Shown here one piece after another: positions 1 to 6,529 of a DNA stretch of 33,892 bases (positions within the stretch are counted from its first letter, which is position 1; the number at the start of each line of letters is the position of its first letter). This DNA comes from Clostridia bacterium (lineage in GTDB: Bacteria > Bacillota > Sulfobacillia > JAJZYS01 > JAJYTV01), in contig DAIBJA010000087.1 in NCBI GenBank assembly GCA_027420455.1, positions 1 to 33,892 of the forward strand, written 5' to 3'. The translations under genes were made by a program, and so were the position numbers. The notes under the pieces were generated by a model. That model was not told where the DNA came from. It saw nothing but the letters and a program-made list of their open reading frames with translations, and made no database searches.

Positions 1-21
1 TTCAGAGGGAGGTCCTTTCCC

Positions 22-1320
22 GTGCTCCACTCTGCGCTCGCACTGATTCTATTCGTTGCCGTCCTCGTGCTCGTGATCTGGCAGCCACGCGGCCTCTCGA
101 TCGGCTGGCCCGCTGCGGTCGGCGGCCTCCTGGCCGTGCTGTTCGGCGTCGTCTCTTTGAAGGATGTCGGAACGGTCGTCGGCATCGTCTGGGACGCGAC
201 GCTCGCCTTCGTCGCCATCATCCTCATATCGCTCATTCTCGATGCGATCGGCTTCTTCGAGTGGGCGGCTCTGCACATGGCGCGCCTCGCCCGCGGCAGC
301 GGCCTGCGCCTCTTCGTCTACACGCTGCTCCTCGGTGCGATTGTCGCAGCGTTCTTTGCGAACGACGGCGCCGCGCTTATCCTCACCCCGATCGTCTACG
401 AGCAGGTCAAGGCGCTGAAACTCCGTCCCGCCGCGATCCTCGCGTTCGTCATGGCCGGCGGCTTCATCGCGGACTCGACCTCCTTGCCGCTGGTCGTGTC
501 GAACCTCGTGAACATCGTCTCCGCGGACTTCTTCCACATCGGCTTCGTGAGCTACGCCGTGCGCATGGTGCCCGTGGATCTTGTCGCTGTGGCGGCGAGC
601 CTCCTGGCGCTCTACCTGTACTTCCGGCGGGATCTACCACGCAGCGTCGCCGTGCAGGGCCTCAAGGCGCCGCGCGACGCCATCCGCGACCCGCGGCTGT
701 TTCGCGCGTCATGGCTGGTCCTCGGCGTGCTGCTGCTCGGGTACCTCCTGAGCCAGGCCCTGCACGTCCCAGTTTCGGTCGTCGCCGGGACGGCGGCGAT
801 TCTCCTGCTCCTTCTGGCACATCGCAGCCCTGCCGTCGACGTCCGGCGCCTGATCGTGGAAGCTCCGTGGAAGATCGTCGTCTTTTCGATCGGAATGTAC
901 GTCGTGGTTTTCGGACTGCGCGACGCCGGCCTCACCGCGCTCCTCGCGCGCTCGATCGCCCGGGCGGGAGGACACGGCCTTGCGGCAGGCATCTTCTACA
1001 CGGGGTACCTCGCGGCCGGGCTCTCGTCCGTGATGAACAACATGCCGACCGTCATGATCAATGCTCTCGCCGTGCACGCTTCCGGCGCACAAGGCGTCCA
1101 CCAGCTCGGGATGGCGCTCGCGAACGTGATCGGCAGCGACCTCGGACCGAAGATCACGCCCATCGGCTCGCTTGCTACTTTGCTCTGGCTGCACGTACTG
1201 GAACGCCGCGGGGTGAAGATCGGCTGGAGGTACTACTTCCGCGTCGGCATCACGCTGACCGTTCCCGTGCTCGCCGTGACCCTCCTAGCTCTCACTGGGG
1301 TCGTCGCACTGCACGCGTAG
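22..1320 (+). CDS. arsB: Arsenite efflux permease ArsB
   Basis: This 432-residue hydrophobic protein belongs to the ArsB/NhaD ion-transporter superfamily and should export arsenite (or antimonite) across the cytoplasmic membrane, using the proton gradient or an ATPase partner. About 11 to 12 membrane segments run through the whole length. Family-like stretches include FFANDGAALILTP near residue 113 and a late segment with SSVMNNMPTVM near residue 335, both typical of the half-helix regions of ArsB. The start is GTG, preceded by an AGGGAGGT ribosome-binding site 8 bases upstream at 6 to 13. An arsenate reductase follows 229 bases downstream on the same strand, which supports the arsenic role. 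No arsA, and no arsR in the usual place, is seen. Length matches the usual 420 to 430 residues. Confidence 0.93.
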   Translation: MLHSALALILFVAVLVLVIWQPRGLSIGWPAAVGGLLAVLFGVVSLKDVGTVVGIVWDATLAFVAIILISLILDAIGFFEWAALHMARLARGSGLRLFVYTLLLGAIVAAFFANDGAALILTPIVYEQVKALKLRPAAILAFVMAGGFIADSTSLPLVVSNLVNIVSADFFHIGFVSYAVRMVPVDLVAVAASLLALYLYFRRDLPRSVAVQGLKAPRDAIRDPRLFRASWLVLGVLLLGYLLSQALHVPVSVVAGTAAILLLLLAHRSPAVDVRRLIVEAPWKIVVFSIGMYVVVFGLRDAGLTALLARSIARAGGHGLAAGIFYTGYLAAGLSSVMNNMPTVMINALAVHASGAQGVHQLGMALANVIGSDLGPKITPIGSLATLLWLHVLERRGVKIGWRYYFRVGITLTVPVLAVTLLALTGVVALHA

Positions 1321-1549
1321 CGGAGCGCCATAACACAACCTTCACTTGCAGAGCCCGCCGCAAGATATTAGCGTCGGCTGTGAAAGAAGGTGAGATTATG
1401 CGCAACCGGCGCAGCTCACCATCTAGCCGAAACGACCATCGGAGCAATTCCTTTCAATTTGTGCCAGGGCGCGAGTCGCGTCGTGGCGCAGGCTGTCACT
1501 TTGACCTCTTCATTTCCGAGACTTGTCGGCACAAGGAGGGCCAAGATCT

Positions 1550-1966
1550 GTGGGACTTCCATTGATCTATTTCATCTGCACGGGGAACTCGGCGCGCAGT
1601 CAGATGGCAGAGGGATTCGCACGCCAGATGCTTAGCGACCGCTTCGACATCCTTAGCGGCGGCCTCGAACCGTCGGTTCTTAATCCATACGCCGTTCGGG
1701 TGATGGCGGAAGTCGGCATTGATATCTCTGGGCAATCCAGTAAGCAGATCGACATCGATAAGCTCTGGTCCGCACGCATCGCGGTGACGCTTTGCGGTGA
1801 CGCGGAGGAGCGGTGCCCGGTGACACCCCCAGGCGTTTTACGCCTGCACTGGCCTCTGCGCGATCCAGCGAAAGCTAGTGGTACCGATGACGAGAAACTG
1901 GCTGTCTTCCGAGCCATCAGGGACGAGATCCGCGAGCGGCTGACGGACCTTTCGGCACGGCCTTAA
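1550..1966 (+). CDS. arsC: Arsenate reductase, thioredoxin-coupled (low-MW phosphatase fold)
   Basis: The protein reduces arsenate to arsenite for export by ArsB, using a cysteine relay regenerated by thioredoxin. Starting at the GTG at 1550 gives 138 residues. The P-loop CTGNSAR then begins at Cys10, the relay cysteines fall at Cys82 and Cys89 (LCGDAEERCP), and the acid residue is Asp105 in a DP pair. This is exactly the numbering of Staphylococcus aureus pI258 ArsC. An AAGGAGGG ribosome-binding site lies 9 bases before this GTG, so the longer reading from a TTG at 1523 is unlikely. The gene lies downstream of arsB, but the 229-base gap suggests it may have its own promoter or that an intervening gene was lost. 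Confidence 0.95.
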   Translation: MGLPLIYFICTGNSARSQMAEGFARQMLSDRFDILSGGLEPSVLNPYAVRVMAEVGIDISGQSSKQIDIDKLWSARIAVTLCGDAEERCPVTPPGVLRLHWPLRDPAKASGTDDEKLAVFRAIRDEIRERLTDLSARP

Positions 1967-2038
1967 GTTAATGAACGGAGCTCGGCGTCAGCGGGTCTGG
2001 CCCCCCTGAACGCTTGCGCTCACCGAAGATTTCTTGAT

Positions 2039-2252
2039 TCATGCCGATGAAGAGCCGGAACGTCTAAGATGCCATTTACGAAACGCCACGACGGCCCAGG
2101 ACGCCGAAGGGCCACGTTCCAGCAAGCCAACCATAGACAGACGACCCCAGGCACGCAAGGCCAAACGCAAAGGAGAACCACGAAGAACGAGACTCCAACG
2201 CGTAGAAGACCATCATGAGGGTAACTACAGCGGCACCGTAGACAGTTAGCAT
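2039..2252 (-). pseudogene. Small two-helix membrane protein, broken near its C terminus
   Basis: The reading begins at an ATG (2252 reading left) with a GGAGG site just before it and encodes MLTVYGAAVVTLMMVFYALE, then a second hydrophobic stretch ending GTWPFGVL. I recognise this as a widespread small membrane protein of unknown function whose C terminus normally continues roughly as E-A-x-W-A-x-x-A-x-R-x-W. Here the frame instead runs into a stop at 2076. In the shifted frame the expected tail reappears as AVVAFRKWHLRRSG and stops at 2039. A deletion of about 10 bases at the GVL/AVV junction would explain both the frame change and the missing residues. The gap size is inferred from my memory of the family, so it is approximate. 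Confidence 0.55.
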
Positions 2253-2558
2253 GCCATCCTCCGTTGTCTTGATGCCCCACGAGCCCGATGGCACACGTCC
2301 AGTGGCACTTTAGGTTGGGGCGGCTGGAAGTGACGAGTCGGCCCGGTCGTCAGCGCCCCTGAGCCGTCCAGCCTCAATCCGTACGCTGCGCGCTATCACC
2401 CATCAAATCGATTCCCTCGTCATTGGACTAAGGAACTCGATGTGAACAGGTTCTGGTCCGCGCGCCTTGAGGATCTGTAGCTGGGTCATGTGCCAATGCG
2501 CCGACGACGGCGGGCGGCATGACGATCTTCGCTCGTGGCGGTTGACTGGTGGACGGCA

Positions 2559-2870
2559 TCACGCTTTCACCTGCCGAAGAACTCCGACCAAGGCAGATAC
2601 ACTCGGGGCACCCTCAAAGCCGGAGTCGCTCTGGTACAAACGGCAGGACCAGATAGCATCTGTGGCCCTGGGGAACGGGTCCTGTCCATCCACAAGTATC
2701 GTGGGCGAACCGTGCATGCCGGCCTCTTGCGCCTCGACTGGGTTCTCGACCAAGTGCGGTCGAACCACTATGTCGGGGCGTCCGACTGCGGCCAGAGCCT
2801 CAAGCGCCCGATCTCGGGCGAGTTGCCAATTCGGACATCCGTCGAAGTATACGATCTCCACGACTATCAC
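2559..2870 (-). CDS. Thioredoxin-like 'DF-family' small protein under MerR control
   Basis: A 103-residue thioredoxin-fold protein. It begins with a beta strand leading to FDGCPNW (Cys12). A cis-proline strand GSPTILVDG follows near residue 54, then SCRLY (Cys76) and a GAPS segment near residue 87. This pattern belongs to small cytosolic thioredoxin-like proteins, some of which are selenoproteins, that are often encoded next to merR-type genes. A metal-handling or thiol-relay role is plausible but unproven. The longest reading starts at 2900, but that lies upstream of the transcription start predicted from the promoter at 2892 to 2923. The GTG at 2870 has a GGAGG 8 bases upstream and is the better start. 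It is divergent from the MerR gene. Confidence 0.75.
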   Translation of the reverse strand: MIVVEIVYFDGCPNWQLARDRALEALAAVGRPDIVVRPHLVENPVEAQEAGMHGSPTILVDGQDPFPRATDAIWSCRLYQSDSGFEGAPSVSALVGVLRQVKA

Positions 2871-2891
2871 GTACGACACCTCCGCACCGTC

Positions 2892-2923
2892 AACATACAC
2901 CTTCCCCTATACTGTAAGGTCAA
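2892..2923 (-). promoter_or_regulatory. MerR-type promoter/operator with over-long spacer
   Basis: Reading the minus strand, a TTGACC -35 (2918 to 2923) and a TATGTT -10 (2892 to 2897) are separated by 20 bases instead of 17. Within the spacer is a 22-base dyad (2899 to 2920) with arms ACCTT and AAGGT. An elongated spacer carrying a dyad is the hallmark of promoters activated by MerR-family proteins through DNA distortion. It points at the thioredoxin-like gene and lies between it and the divergent MerR gene. Confidence 0.8.
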
Positions 2924-2939
2924 GGGAGGGATACAAGAC

Positions 2940-3359
2940 GTGTTGATCGGAGAATTGGCCGGCATGACTGGCCTCACGACCAAAGCCATTCGCTTCTATG
3001 AAGCGCAGGGATTACTCCCCTCGCCTGCGCGGACGCCTGGCGGCTATCGCGACTACGGAAGGGACGCCATGGCTAGGATCTCATTCATTAGCGCCGGACA
3101 AGCGATCGGATTTACGTTGGGAGAACTGCGGGAGGTGATCGCGTTCCGCGATCACGGTCAGGCACCGTGCGCCCACGTGGCTGCCCTATTGGAGCAGAAG
3201 GCCCAGGAGGTCGATTTGCGACTTGCAGAGCTAGTTCAAGTGCGGGAGACATTGAGAGGACTCCGCGAGCGCGCGGCTCACCTTGATCCCGCGGAATGTC
3301 CTCAGACGTCTGTGTGTCACTTGATTTTGCCCAAGCTGCCCGTGAACGGGCGATCGTAA
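2940..3359 (+). CDS. MerR-family metal-responsive transcriptional regulator
   Basis: A 139-residue MerR-type dimeric DNA-binding activator/repressor. The N terminus has the winged helix IGELAGMTGLTTKAIRFYE, followed by the wing (residues about 22 to 40, with GGYRDYG). A long dimerisation helix comes next (residues about 80 to 115), and then a C-terminal metal-binding region. Cysteines that could bind metal are in APCAHV near residue 78 and in ECPQTSVC near residues 119 to 126. This arrangement resembles the Hg/Zn/Cd/Pb branch more than the redox or drug branches. The start GTG at 2940 has an AGGGAGG site about 9 bases upstream. It shares a 69-base intergenic region with the divergent thioredoxin-like gene, whose promoter it very probably controls. 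The metal is not deducible with confidence. Confidence 0.88.
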   Translation: MLIGELAGMTGLTTKAIRFYEAQGLLPSPARTPGGYRDYGRDAMARISFISAGQAIGFTLGELREVIAFRDHGQAPCAHVAALLEQKAQEVDLRLAELVQVRETLRGLRERAAHLDPAECPQTSVCHLILPKLPVNGRS

Positions 3360-3673
3360 GACGTCTGCCCGCCACCCCCGACATGGCCACCTAGGTCCTG
3401 CGCATCCTGCTCGGCCCTCGATCAACGACGAACCCGTCCCGTCCCCTATTCGGTTCCGCCGACGAATAGCGGGGCGGCGGCGGGAGAGAAGCACACGCCG
3501 CGTTGTTGAAGTCTCGAGTAGCCACCGCCCCCCTAAGAAGCCCCTCACACCGCTTCAGGCAATTCCCGGATTGTCTGGGTGTGGAACTCCCCGTTGCACC
3601 CGTCTGAGGCCCCACGGATGAACAGAGTTTCGGAGTCCATCGAGGACCGAAGCTGGAAACGCCTCAAGGCACA
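3360..3673 (+). other. Stretch without recognisable gene
   Basis: No reading frame here resembles a protein I recognise, and no Shine-Dalgarno plus start combination stands out. One imperfect dyad is visible near 3448 to 3471 (arms CTATTCG and CGAATAG). The segment lies between the MerR gene and the attachment-site repeats, so it may be non-coding terminal DNA of the integrated element or heavily decayed genes. Confidence 0.5.
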
Positions 3674-3694
3674 TTTGCTAACGGTTTGCTAACG
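3674..3694. repeat. Two tandem copies of TTTGCTAACG, possible integrase arm sites
   Basis: TTTGCTAACG occurs at 3674 to 3683 and again at 3685 to 3694, separated by one base. A third, imperfect copy (TTTCTAACG) is at 3947 to 3955. The last two copies both continue into CGCTTTTTG-like sequence, giving a 13 to 14-base shared string at 3689 to 3701 and 3950 to 3963. Short direct repeats close to a tRNA-derived core are typical arm-type binding sites of tyrosine integrases. The assignment is inference. Confidence 0.5.
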
Positions 3695-3745
3695 CTTTTT
3701 GAGAGAAACGGCGGTAAGCAGCGGAAAACGACGGGAAAGCGTTGT

Positions 3746-3765
3746 CCTGAAACCCGCTTCAGAAG
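3746..3765. repeat. Partial copy of the tRNA terminator arm
   Basis: The 12 bases GAAACCCGCTTC at 3749 to 3760 recur exactly at 3869 to 3880 inside the terminator hairpin that follows the tRNA fragment, and the flanks match with single-base gaps. This leaves a diverged copy of the post-tRNA sequence upstream of the tRNA fragment. It could be a trace of an earlier insertion or duplication at the same site. Confidence 0.4.
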
Positions 3766-3806
3766 GGCATTGCGGCAAGTTGCGGGATACCACGGAAAGC
3801 CCTCTC

Positions 3807-3856
3807 CTTGCCTCCGGAGCAAGAGGCCGCAGGTTCGAATCCCGCCGGGCGCGCCA
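3807..3856 (+). tRNA. 3' half of a tRNA-Arg(CCG), attachment-site remnant
   Basis: The segment folds as the 3' part of a tRNA. It has an anticodon stem CTTGC/GCAAG (3807 to 3811 and 3819 to 3823), a seven-base loop CTCCGGA with anticodon CCG at 3814 to 3816, and a five-base variable loop. The T arm has loop TTCGAAT (3834 to 3840) and one A-C mismatch in its stem. The acceptor strand CGGGCGC (3846 to 3852), discriminator G and encoded CCA (3854 to 3856) complete it. The matching 5' acceptor GCGCCCG and the D arm are absent upstream. It is therefore not a functional tRNA but the typical direct-repeat end left by an element integrated at the anticodon arm of a tRNA-Arg gene. Confidence 0.82.
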
Positions 3857-3864
3857 AGTTTTTG

Positions 3865-3897
3865 CCTCGAAACCCGCTTCCAGAGCGGGTTTCGAGG
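3865..3897 (+). terminator. Strong hairpin downstream of the tRNA fragment
   Basis: Two perfectly complementary 14-base arms, CCTCGAAACCCGCT and AGCGGGTTTCGAGG, are separated by five bases and followed by TTTGT. It starts 9 bases after the encoded CCA, so it is most likely the original terminator of the tRNA-Arg gene. That would place native chromosomal DNA to the right of the tRNA fragment. Confidence 0.75.
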
Positions 3898-4435
3898 TTT
3901 GTATGGTCTCCCCTAATATGGTGGTGTCCGTCAGCGTCCTGATGCCTTTCTAACGCTTTTTTGCCGGCCACAAACCTCCTGCGGCTGTTCTTGGTCACCT
4001 GATCGACCTCGGCAGCTGCGTTGTACTGCATGAATTCGCGAGAGGCAGCTGTGATGTCTGTGGTTGTCTCTAGGCAAGCGTGAGCTGGCGCGTGTCAACA
4101 TCGTCAGTTCGCGGACGTGGCCAATCAGGTCCTCCATTGTCGCGACCAAGGGCTGCCCAGATCGCGAACAGAAGCGATAGTGTGCTCCCCTCGCAGGACT
4201 CCCGTTCGCCGCGACCTGCTGATTACAAATTGGCTTTGGCACACATCATCCAGTTGCCTCGAGGGGGCTGATGGCGCATTCAAAGCGGTTGCCGCGGAAG
4301 GATGCTGTCGTTTCCTATCCCGTGATGGCTTCTGTTTGTGCCCTGGTTGGCGTCACAGTGGGTGTCACGTACACGGTCGACCACTTCCCGCCGCGGAGGG
4401 GGTTACGACCAAGGGGCCGGGCAGAGGAACGCACA
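3898..4435 (-). other. Intergenic stretch, possibly a decayed gene on the minus strand
   Basis: No intact gene is supported. On the minus strand a protein-like segment reads MEDLIGHVRELTMLTRASSR (about 4140 to 4085). It appears to continue in another frame as ETTTDITAASREFMQYNAA, then EVDQVTKNSRRRFVAGKKAL, toward 3960. This suggests a frameshifted remnant of an unknown protein. I cannot name the family, and the readings could be chance. Nothing else is visible. Confidence 0.25.
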
Positions 4436-4458
4436 GCGGGCGGGAGCATCTCGCCCGC
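4436..4458 (-). terminator. Hairpin after the TDT transporter gene
   Basis: GC-rich arms (GCGGGCGGGAG and CTCGCCCGC, pairing with a two-base bulge) lie 13 to 35 bases beyond the stop codon of the transporter gene on the minus strand. There is no clear U tract, so termination efficiency is uncertain. Confidence 0.4.
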
Positions 4459-4470
4459 CTTAGAACGTTT

Positions 4471-5535
4471 TCAGTCGGCCGCCGTGGCCTGCAGCCGCTG
4501 GGCCGGCAGGAGGTACCAGAGCGTCCGCGTGGCGACGAGCACCCAAAACGACGCCAGGAGCAGGAAGAATGCCACCGCGAAGACGCCGAGCAGCGGAACC
4601 TTCAGCGTCGCGTAGAGGAAGTTCGTCCCCGCGGTGAAGACGCCGAGGGGGAACGTGAGGCCCCACCAGCCGAGGTTGAAGGGGAGACCGCGCCGCGTGT
4701 AGTGCACGGTGAAGAGCATGCTCATCACGAGCCACCAGATGCCAAATCCCCAGAGGGCGAGGGCGCCGAGCACCGCACCGCCGTACATGCCGTGACCGAC
4801 GGCGCCAAAGAGAAGCGGCATCTGGCGGCCGAGGTCGACAAGCCCCATGACGCCTGTGCCGAGCGTTCCGAGCGAGATCCAGGTGGAGATGGCCATTTCG
4901 CTCGGCGGCAGCTTATGCAGAACGAGGCGCAGGAAGAGCACGCCGAGGATCAGGAAGGCGATGGGCACGCTGAGGGCCCACTGCACCATGCTGACGAGGG
5001 TAATCGTTCGCTCGAGTCCGAGGGAGGCCAGATGCGGCACGAGGAGGCCGCCGCTCGCCGCCGTGACCTCCGCCGGCACGACGGGCATCAGCCAGACGGC
5101 GGTCATGCGGTCGAGGCGGTGGTCATGGCTCAAAAACATCGCGTACGGAACGATGATGCCGGAGGCGACGGCCAGCACCACGTTGGCGATCCAGAGGCCA
5201 TATGCGATGTGGAGCGAGGCGGGTCCGAAGAGCGGGATGCCCATGTCGACAAAGCCGTTGACCACGGTCGTCAGGGCCATCGGGATGGCGCCGAGAAACA
5301 TCGACTGCACCGGGTCGTGCAGGATCTCCCGCATTCCGCCGCGGTCCGAGAGCGTGCGGCAGATGAAGAGCGCTAAGAACAGCGTCACGAGGACGATGTT
5401 GATAAGCCAGAGCACGGTGCCCGCATCCTTGAGCCAAAGGGGACCGCCCGGCATCGTGCAGGCGCCGAGTGCGGTGATCCCCGTACCCATGCCGACGGTG
5501 AACCAGTTCGGTGTGAAGCGCTTGCAACTGCCCAA
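4471..5535 (-). CDS. TDT-family (TehA/SLAC1-like) membrane transporter
   Basis: This protein of about 354 residues has roughly ten hydrophobic segments. Its N-terminal motif FTPNWFTVGMGTGI is characteristic of the TDT family (tellurite-resistance TehA, malate permease Mae1, sulfite pump SSU1, plant SLAC1). It should act as a channel or exporter for a small anion such as a C4-dicarboxylate or sulfite; the substrate cannot be read from sequence. The longest reading starts with GTG at 5562, but a TTG at 5535 has GGGAGG seven bases upstream and begins directly before the conserved N terminus, so I prefer it. A LysR regulator ends 79 bases upstream on the same strand, suggesting co-transcription or regulation by it. 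Confidence 0.85.
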   Translation of the reverse strand: MGSCKRFTPNWFTVGMGTGITALGACTMPGGPLWLKDAGTVLWLINIVLVTLFLALFICRTLSDRGGMREILHDPVQSMFLGAIPMALTTVVNGFVDMGIPLFGPASLHIAYGLWIANVVLAVASGIIVPYAMFLSHDHRLDRMTAVWLMPVVPAEVTAASGGLLVPHLASLGLERTITLVSMVQWALSVPIAFLILGVLFLRLVLHKLPPSEMAISTWISLGTLGTGVMGLVDLGRQMPLLFGAVGHGMYGGAVLGALALWGFGIWWLVMSMLFTVHYTRRGLPFNLGWWGLTFPLGVFTAGTNFLYATLKVPLLGVFAVAFFLLLASFWVLVATRTLWYLLPAQRLQATAAD

Positions 5536-5614
5536 TGTCCGGCCTCCCGCCACGTTTGCCACCCATTGTGGCAGGCGGCGGGAGGCGCGACATACGAGCG
5601 TTGCCGAGGTGTCT

Positions 5615-6529
5615 TCAGTACTTTTGAAAATGCTGCGTCTGTGACCGCTGGCTGTCCCGGCGGAGTTCGGCGATCAGTTCGCGGGCAGCCGGACCGTGGT
5701 CGGCGGCGTTGCGGCTGACGAGGTAGATCTGCCGCTGCAGTCGCAGTTCCGGTATCGGCACGAAGCAGACCGAGTTCCGAGGATCGTCCGCGAGGGTGTG
5801 CGAGAGCACGCTGACCCCGACGTCGTTGCGCACCATGGCAATGATGGCGCGCACGGAGGAAAGCTCCATGATCACGTGCAATTCGCCAAGGTCATGGTCC
5901 GCGCCGCGCAGCGCCGCTTCAAGGATCCGCCGGGTTCCAGAGCCCTCTTCGCGCACGATGAGGTCCTGCTGGGCGAGCTCCGCGACGCTCACGTCGGAGC
6001 GACCGGCGAGCGGGTGGTTCGCGCTGACGATCAGGCCGAGCTGGTCGCGCCAGAGGTTGGTCACATGCAGATCCCGGGCCCGCCCTACGCGACTCTCGAC
6101 GATGCCGAAATCCACCTGCCCGGTCTCCACCTGCGCCAGCACGCCGGCGCTGTTGTCGAGCGTCAGCTTGACCTGCACCGCGGGGTGACGGCGCCGGAAG
6201 ATCCCGAGCGGGCGGGGAAGAAACACCTCGAGCACGGTATGGGACGCTGCGACATGCACGGCCTCTTCGCCCTCGGCGACGCGATGCACCTCGCGGAAGG
6301 CAAGCCGCCAGTCCGCTTCGATGCTCTCCGCGTACTTGCGCAGGACCTCGCCGGCAGGAGAGAGCGTCGCGCCGCGATTCGTCCGGACGAAGAGCTGCGC
6401 GCCGAAGTCGGTTTCGAGCGACGTGATCTGCTGGCTGACATTCGACACCGACATATTGATCTGGCGCGCGGCTTCGGTCAGCTGACCTTCGCGCGCGACC
6501 GCGAGGAATGAAATCAGGCGGGGGTCCAG
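5615..6529 (-). CDS. LysR-family transcriptional regulator, non-canonical start
   Basis: The protein has the LysR layout. The N-terminal winged helix-turn-helix reads LDPRLISFLAVAREGQLTEA and continues with SVSNVSQQITSLE (residues 1 to 60). A linker helix follows, then a periplasmic-binding-protein-like effector domain (about residues 90 to 295, with TLDNSAGVLAQVETGQVDFG). It has about 304 residues, the normal length. No ATG, GTG or TTG exists at the expected position. An AAGGAGG site (6537 to 6543) is followed by ATA at 6532 and CTG at 6529. The usual protein would begin M-L-D-P-R-L, so ATA may be a mutated ATG, or CTG may be used. It lies directly against the IS630 remnant, and it likely regulates the TDT transporter gene downstream. 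Confidence 0.85.
   Translation of the reverse strand: MDPRLISFLAVAREGQLTEAARQINMSVSNVSQQITSLETDFGAQLFVRTNRGATLSPAGEVLRKYAESIEADWRLAFREVHRVAEGEEAVHVAASHTVLEVFLPRPLGIFRRRHPAVQVKLTLDNSAGVLAQVETGQVDFGIVESRVGRARDLHVTNLWRDQLGLIVSANHPLAGRSDVSVAELAQQDLIVREEGSGTRRILEAALRGADHDLGELHVIMELSSVRAIIAMVRNDVGVSVLSHTLADDPRNSVCFVPIPELRLQRQIYLVSRNAADHGPAARELIAELRRDSQRSQTQHFQKY

Noticed and set aside
1398-1565. Small ORF with an AAGGTG site between arsB and arsC
   Set aside because: The 55-residue product is of low complexity (Arg/Ser rich), resembles nothing known and overlaps the arsC start; I could not support it as a gene.
3759-4031. Minus-strand reading across the tRNA fragment ending with LARPAGFEPAASCSGG
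   Set aside because: This peptide is the well-known false translation of tRNA T-arm and acceptor sequence, so the ORF in that part is not real.
4117-5376. Long plus-strand reading of 419 residues
   Set aside because: It is very rich in charged residues with no hydrophobic core and lies opposite the clear TDT transporter gene, so it is an antisense shadow of high-GC coding DNA.
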